A stretch of 64,000 bases of DNA from Haemonchus contortus (taxonomy: Eukaryota; Nematoda; Chromadorea; Rhabditida; Trichostrongylidae), in contig LS997562.1 in assembly GCA_000469685.2 (NCBI GenBank), positions 4,781,515 to 4,845,514 on the forward strand, given 5' to 3'. Every line of letters begins with the position of its first letter. Position 1 is the stretch's first letter. Under the pieces are notes generated by a model. The model was not told the DNA's origin, made no database searches, and worked only from the letters and a program-made list of their open reading frames with translations. The translations under genes were made by a program, and so were the position numbers. This document shows positions 58,462 to 64,000 of the stretch, piece after piece.

Positions 58462-61019
58462 GCATGTCTGGCTTACATCAAAAGTACTGAATTTTCTTGA
58501 GGAAATCAGATATTCCACCCTGCCTCCTTGCCAGACAGGGCTAACGTATGCAGCAATGACTGTTTCCTTGTTTTATGCCATGTTTACTATTATGCGATTT
58601 ATCACTTCGATGGCTCTGCGTAGAAACAACCAACACTTCACTGAACATGATTTATTTCCATATAAAGTCTGGAAATTCATCAAAACAGAACAAATCCGCT
58701 TCTTTCCTCTCTTGATGAGCAATCCAACTGAAATAAAACTTCCATCGTCTATGGACCTGTGATGACATTAAATCATCAGGGCCAAAATCATGGTAGAAAC
58801 CCTTTTAAGGGGTTAAACTTTGTGATTTCCTTAGAACAGTTACTCGTCAATGATACCGAATTTTCGTTGAGAGATGGTGTTTACAGAAACCGATGACAAC
58901 TGCCACAGGCTGAGAAGAGCTTCAGTTAGCGCTTATCGGCCATTATCGCTTTTTATCACCCAAAATTAATGTCGACGTTCTTACGTTGTCGTCACCCATG
59001 TCTATGGCATATTTGTACATTCTTGTAGAAGGTTATGATTCCCGGATAATGAAGTATTGTGAAGCCTTCGAAGTTATAAATCCCGTTTTGGGATACGCCT
59101 CGCATTAGATATCTACTCAGAACCATAGCGACGCATTGAATGCGTAGTGGCCTATACAATGACTTACGGTGACCACCCAGTTTACATTTCACAGCTTTTG
59201 TCCTCCCAGGCGAGTCTCTAGTATCAATTAACCGACCTCGAAGGAATGGAGGGCTTGGTCGATCCGAGCGATAATCGATCCTGGGGTTCGGTGACTGAAC
59301 CAGGGATGTAGGATGGTGTGCTATACCTGCCACTACACCCGTCCGTCCGCTTTCTGGGTGGAAATTACTTACAGAAAGAGCATTTTCATGATGAATATGA
59401 AGACCTTTACATGTCTATTTATGGGTATAATTACAAGAATGATATTTTTTATGAATGAGAGGTGCACAGCGAATCTTTGAGTGATTGTGGAAACAGTATG
59501 TGCAAATTTTCTTGCTGGCTAAATAACATATCATTAAAGTATTACTGCTCTCTGGTTTCCTACGTTACTTATAGCCGTTGCTCAACAAACCCTTTCTAAC
59601 ATGCTATTTTCTATTTAACATTATAGCAATTTGAAATGTTTCTTTCTTATTTCAGAATTTTACTTCCCTGTCTGGAAAGCCTGAATAATTTCATTGCTGA
59701 TTTGTGTAGCAGTGGCAGTTGATGGTGATACCACCCTTATTTCATCTGAGCTGAACCTTCTCGCCTCCTTCGAAGTTTACTACTACTAAAGCTATCTTGG
59801 AAAACAGCTATGCTGTTCTAAACTCTAGTATTTACGCAAGCTATGCTTCTAATCACCTCTGGTGCACCAGTAGGTTCCAGTGCCCTTACCAACAGTGGTG
59901 ACTTACTTTCCTACCAACGTCTCTTATAAAGGCTGGTTGAACACCTCAGTTCGCTAAGTCCTAATCACTGCCTTTTCGGTGTGCGCCACATATCTGATTC
60001 CTTTTCAAAACTCTAGATATATTTGTAAGGTTAGTGGGTTTATGTTAGGACCCAGAGGTATTCTCAAATGTCAGGCGACATCGTTTTTGCTCTTTCAACA
60101 GATGGGCCTGGTCATATGACCTGCTTCAGAGCATCAACAAATGACTCAATCGACGTGAGCAGATCCCAGATCTATACCAGTACCATGGTAGCCATACTAC
60201 TTGCCCCTCTGCCTCGACTCTGCTAAGCTTGAGCTATAGAGACTGTGCGACCTCTATTCACCCTAGGCCTATTCGCCCTCTCGAATAACAGATCTGAGGG
60301 TTCCACTTCATTCGTTATCGCTTTTTTTCCTTATTTGTCAAAATTTATCGAAGCTTGTACGCAATTTCTGTTTTGCCAAGGGAACTGAATTGAAGATCAA
60401 ATTGTTTCAGTAAGCAGGTGTAAAAAAAGGAATTGTTTTTGTGCCAATCTGTATCTTGCACCATGTCAAACGTCACAAATCTAATTATCTACGTCTGTGA
60501 AAGTAAGTTTTTTTTTCCAGTGGGTGGTTGAGAAAACTTCTTTTGTGAGGTGGTATCTATCCCAAACAATCTACCTACTGATGTCTGCTCCACGGGATTG
60601 CGACCAGAATCTAAAAAAAAATAATGACAATATGGCGTGCTATCCCACCAGGAGAAGTTCGAACAGACCAGAACCTGTAGCTGTAGATGGGTATTCAATT
60701 TCAAACGAGAGCTGAGGCAGTATTACTGTAACTGTACCTGTTATTGTAATCTGCGTAATGGAAACATGCTTTGCAAGAAAACATTCGAGTTTTCTGCTTG
60801 CCCGTTGGGGCATTAGCAAGAATAGGGGTTGAAGCGTGTGATCTTATTGGCTTGAACAATATTACGTCATGGACATTCCTAGGATGCTTAACACCCCAGA
60901 AATCCAAGAAGAAATTAGTTTTCTATCACCCTCATGGGCCTTTGTCTTGGACCTTTTGGTGACTTAAGTCTTTATCAATCTTGTTTCTCGTATAACCCAC
61001 GCATTCCACATCCACTCAG
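58462..61019. other. Intergenic with one SINE-like element, no gene seen
   Basis: A SINE-like copy at about 59100-59340 contains GGCCTATACAATGACTTACG and CCTCCCAGGCGAGTCTCTAG. Any first exon of the downstream receptor gene should lie to the right of about 60000, but I could not identify it. Confidence 0.4.
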
Positions 61020-61245
61020 GATCGTAGTAATGTTTTGAATGCGTATGTGGCCTATACAATGACTTGCAGTGGTCTACAGATGCACAAGTCAATGCTTTTA
61101 TCCTCCCAGGCGAGTCTCTAGAACCGACATCCGATCCCGGAGAGATGGAAGGCTCTGTTGGCCTAGGCAGACATCCATCCGAGATTCGAACCCGTGACCA
61201 TGCGTGCGCGATAGTGCGCCATTTACCGTCACACGACCTCCGCCC
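61020..61245 (-). mobile_element. tRNA-derived SINE-like element, best-preserved copy
   Basis: Read on the - strand: TGGCGCACTATCGCGC (A-box region), then GGTCACGGGTTCGAATCTCG (B-box, positions 61181-61200), then family-specific sequence ending in the complement of GGCCTATACAATGACTTGC. It ends about 20 bp before the acceptor of the receptor exon. Confidence 0.65.
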
Positions 61246-61266
61246 CTGCTAGCAAGTGATTTCCAG

Positions 61267-63091
61267 AAATCTGGAAGAAAACCTGTGTTTTACTGCCCAG
61301 GATACTGAAAGATATTTAGGTTTTGTTATAATTGTCACCAACATACCGCTCATATTGACGATTCTTCTACGGAAACGTAATAGAGGACGACGCGAATTCG
61401 TGATCATCGCTGGAATGGCTTTTGGAGATCTTATTTATGCCTTCGGATTTCTGTTAGCAATGACGAGACGCCTTGAAAATGCGAATATCAGTAAGTAACA
61501 AACAAACTTCTTTTATGAGCCAGAATATATTAAATTTATAATCTTTAAGACTCTTCGGCTATGGTACCTCGAAGTGAATGCATGGCTCAATGGTCTACGG
61601 TAGCTTTATTCTTGGGTTGTTCATTAATTGGTCAAATGAACATCCTGGTATCGCTTGATCGATTTATAGCTACCGTATTTCCCATATGGTATTTTCAAAC
61701 CACTGATCGATATCCAATTATTATGCTATCAGGTGGGTTTATGTTACCATTTGGGGGATTAGGCACTTAAGCCATGTCTGGAAGGGATATATTCCATTCA
61801 AATGCAAAAAGTTTAGATCGAGTACAAAGCATATCTATTGACTGGGGGTTCTTGCGCAGTAAAACTGCTTGAAAGTATTGACGTTCAATATTTAGTGAAT
61901 GTAGTTAATTTCGTCGTTCTGGTAAAAGGAAATGGTAGAAAGTAAGGTTTTTTTGATCCATTCCATGGCTCCTTCACGCATTCGACTTGCGCCTAGGCTC
62001 GTGGTTGAAACATTCGTAGGTAGAGGCTCCTTTTTTCACTGGCCCATCCTAGACCAGGCTGCATTTCGGTGGCCTAAGGGATAAGAACACGTGCAGGAAG
62101 TGTCGCGAGCTGGTTTCGGTCCCGTCCGAGACCCAGCGTTCTGCCCGCTAGATACCGTTGTTGTGAGGTTTGAATGAGAGGCGTCCGTTGATTTCTCTGT
62201 GGGATCCGCTATGCTTGTAGGTACTTCATTTACATACGTCGGTGTTTTAAGTTCCCAGAGTGGATGAGTAGAAATGCCCACCAACGGAAGGTAGAAAGAC
62301 TGGTTTAATATGTGAAAACTGGGTGATATACAGGACGATAGATAGGGCAACCATTACCCACAGCCAGCTGTTCTCATAATCAATTCATCAAGAAATTATC
62401 AAATCTCAGGATTTCCATTCTTCAGGTGCCTATGGTGTTTCGATAGCCACGTTAGGATTAGACTGGATTCTGCTTTTTACAAATGAGGCAGAGCGTAAGC
62501 AATTAATCAGCTATCAATGCTCCTTTAGCGATTCAATGTATCCAGGTTTCAGGTAAGTACAATTTTTTCTTTATTCTTTTTTTTTAAACGGCTGGCCTTA
62601 AACGGCCCGTAGAACCCACCAAAATTCACTCGCTTCTCGATTCTTTCCTTTCCATTTTCCTTTCTCGTCTTAGGCATAATCTTTTCTGGAAGGTCATTCT
62701 TCCCCTAACAGTGGGCAGATTGACTAGAAGACAATTTCTCTCCTAACTGAAATGCCAATTACCTCGCCGTTACATACGACTCCTATCTTGGGAACTTCTA
62801 TAACCTCAGCTTATGCCGTCCCAGATTACAATCGATCAAAATTGACAAATTTTCAGAGATTACTTGACATTCTACCGAGTGATATGTGTAATAATCGCAG
62901 CGTTGATGTATGTGGTAGTAGCAGTACTAGTACGAAAGGTCATTATTTACTCATTTTAGCATTTATACAATGCTTATGCTTCAAAAAATCTTTTTTTTTA
63001 TTTCAGAGATTTATCGCCACTCAGAAAGCCTTTGTTCCATCGATTAGCAAAATTCAAAGTCAGAAAATAATGCAGAGTAACATTACAATGG
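61267..63091 (+). CDS. Seven-transmembrane chemoreceptor-like GPCR, partial (five exons)
   Basis: Five exons join in phase: 61267-61490, 61550-61732, 62426-62552, 62857-62938, 63007-63091. Predicted segments: TM1 [22 protein letters not shown]2 [22 protein letters not shown]3 with a leading Cys (SECMAQWS) and [20 protein letters not shown], which holds a DRF version of the DRY motif; TM4 [15 protein letters not shown]; an extracellular stretch with YQC; TM5 [20 protein letters not shown]; then a loop towards TM6. This layout suits a nematode srsx/rhodopsin-like chemoreceptor; the exact family is uncertain. Start codon, TM6 and TM7 are not found: the first exon must lie upstream and the 3' part downstream, possibly past the window edge or lost. 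Such receptors usually act in sensory neurons. Confidence 0.72.
62040..62165 (+). mobile_element. tRNA-like SINE fragment in the receptor gene intron 2
   Basis: GGTGGCCTAAGGGATAAG resembles an A-box and GGTTTCGGTCCCGTCCGAG a degenerate B-box. The downstream part matches the fragment at 27440-27550. Confidence 0.45.
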
Positions 63092-63545
63092 GTGAGTTTC
63101 ATTCAACATAAGGCCTCGTTTTTAGTTCTGGCCAGTCCACTAGAAGCGGATCATTACGTGAATGCCTATCGAATTTTGCTCTCTGTCAATCGATATGCAT
63201 ATTAATAGTGAGCAATGTTAAGTGTTTAGGCCAAAATATGGAATTAGATGAGCCCATTTTTGTAATTTGAGATGGTCCAAACGAAAGTTTACCTGAACAA
63301 TCCAAATCCTGGGATGAGATTTTCATCTCACCCTTAGCTTAGCCCTTACTCTACGCTTCCACGGTGGAGCTGGTTCAGTGACATAATGCTCGCCCATCAC
63401 TCTAATTTCTAGTAGATGACCCTCGCTCACTGAAGCAAGCTCATGATGCCATTGAGCTCCTTTGCCGATGCTGTTACCGCAACAATCCGTACCTTTTAAT
63501 AGCTAGCCTAGAAGCTCCTCGGTGACTGTCTTTTCTTGGTATTAT

Positions 63546-63935
63546 CGGCACTATTTACCCTTTACTGCCCCAATTTGTCTAGAATGGGCTGGATTTCTAA
63601 TGAATTTTTTTTCAAGAAGATGAAACCGTCTAGGAATTTGCCTAGAGGGGCGATTTGACGATCCCATTCGTCATAAAGAGGATAAAGCTTTTAGTGCCAA
63701 AACGCGCCATCGATTTGGCGCGCACTCTAGAGACGTCCCATGGGAACGTCGCGCAGAAAACGCGTAGCGGGGCATCAGGCATTTTCATGACGAGTGGATG
63801 CGATATTCGTGTTCAACGGGTCAAATTACCCCTTTAAGCAAGTTTCTAGTCGGTTTCATCTCCTTGAAAAAAAAAATTCAATGGAAGTCCAACCCATTCT
63901 CGACAAAGTGGGACAGTAAAGGGTAAAAAGTGCCG
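63546..63935. mobile_element. Non-autonomous element with long inverted ends
   Basis: About 95-bp arms: left begins CGGCACTATTTACCCTTTAC, right ends GTAAAGGGTAAAAAGTGCCG. The centre holds CpG-rich sequence and a short chance ORF (63655-63837). It lies downstream of the last receptor exon I can place. Confidence 0.65.
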
Positions 63936-64000
63936 TATCATCTTATACACGTTCATCCATGAGACAACTAGCAAAGACATAACACCTAGCAAGACAACTA

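Noticed and set aside
58087..58500. 137-codon frame on the plus strand
   Set aside because: It falls within the MITE at 57972-58461 and has no protein resemblance.
1..64000. CRISPR arrays, bacterial operons or viral genes
   Set aside because: No regularly spaced direct repeats, no bacterial gene organisation and no viral protein family were seen; the split genes show that this is eukaryotic nuclear DNA.

Overview
The window is nuclear DNA of a nematode, most likely a strongylid (clade V) parasite such as a hookworm or trichostrongylid. The evidence is the protein content: levamisole-type nicotinic receptor subunits of the UNC-29 type, ABF/ASABF-type antibacterial peptides, a nematode chemoreceptor-like GPCR, many short exons, trans-splice-like acceptors just upstream of start codons, and a Penelope-like retroelement. 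The species was inferred from protein family resemblance only; no database was searched.

Positions 1-50,600 are a tandem array of four unc-29-like genes, all on the + strand. Copy 1 (1840-7588), copy 3 (34749-41807) and copy 4 (43903-50541) each resolve into 15 exons with in-phase joins and encode 498, 499 and 498 aa. Copy 2 (16413-22377) keeps exons 4-15 open but has lost exons 1-2 and most of exon 3 at a rearrangement breakpoint. After copy 1 and after copy 2 lies a pair of two-exon ABF genes on the - strand (8885-9219, 10817-11170, 23629-23959, 25577-25923). The unit of unc-29, two abf genes and about 4 kb of non-coding DNA was duplicated as a block (about 2832-15590 and 16413-33105). An inverted copy of upstream sequence (220-765) sits at the junction (15605-16412). 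A Penelope-like element with an intact RT/GIY-YIG ORF and hammerhead-ribozyme motifs (27551-30009) occurs only in the second block.

Positions 53,300-55,950 hold two small mitochondrial respiratory-chain genes in a same-strand, operon-like pair: complex I NDUFA7 and complex III subunit 8 (UQCRQ/QCR8). Positions 61,267-63,091 hold five consecutive in-phase exons of a 7TM chemoreceptor-like GPCR that continues beyond what I can resolve. The remaining sequence is introns and intergenic DNA rich in short repeats: a TTAA-flanked MITE family, a tRNA-derived SINE-like family and several foldback elements.

Functionally, the array supplies non-alpha subunits for acetylcholine-gated cation channels of body-wall muscle, the levamisole target. 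The ABF genes are secreted innate-defence peptides that appear to have been carried along by the duplication; I see no direct functional link between the two families. Exon borders were placed by hand from GT/AG sites, reading frame and comparison between copies.
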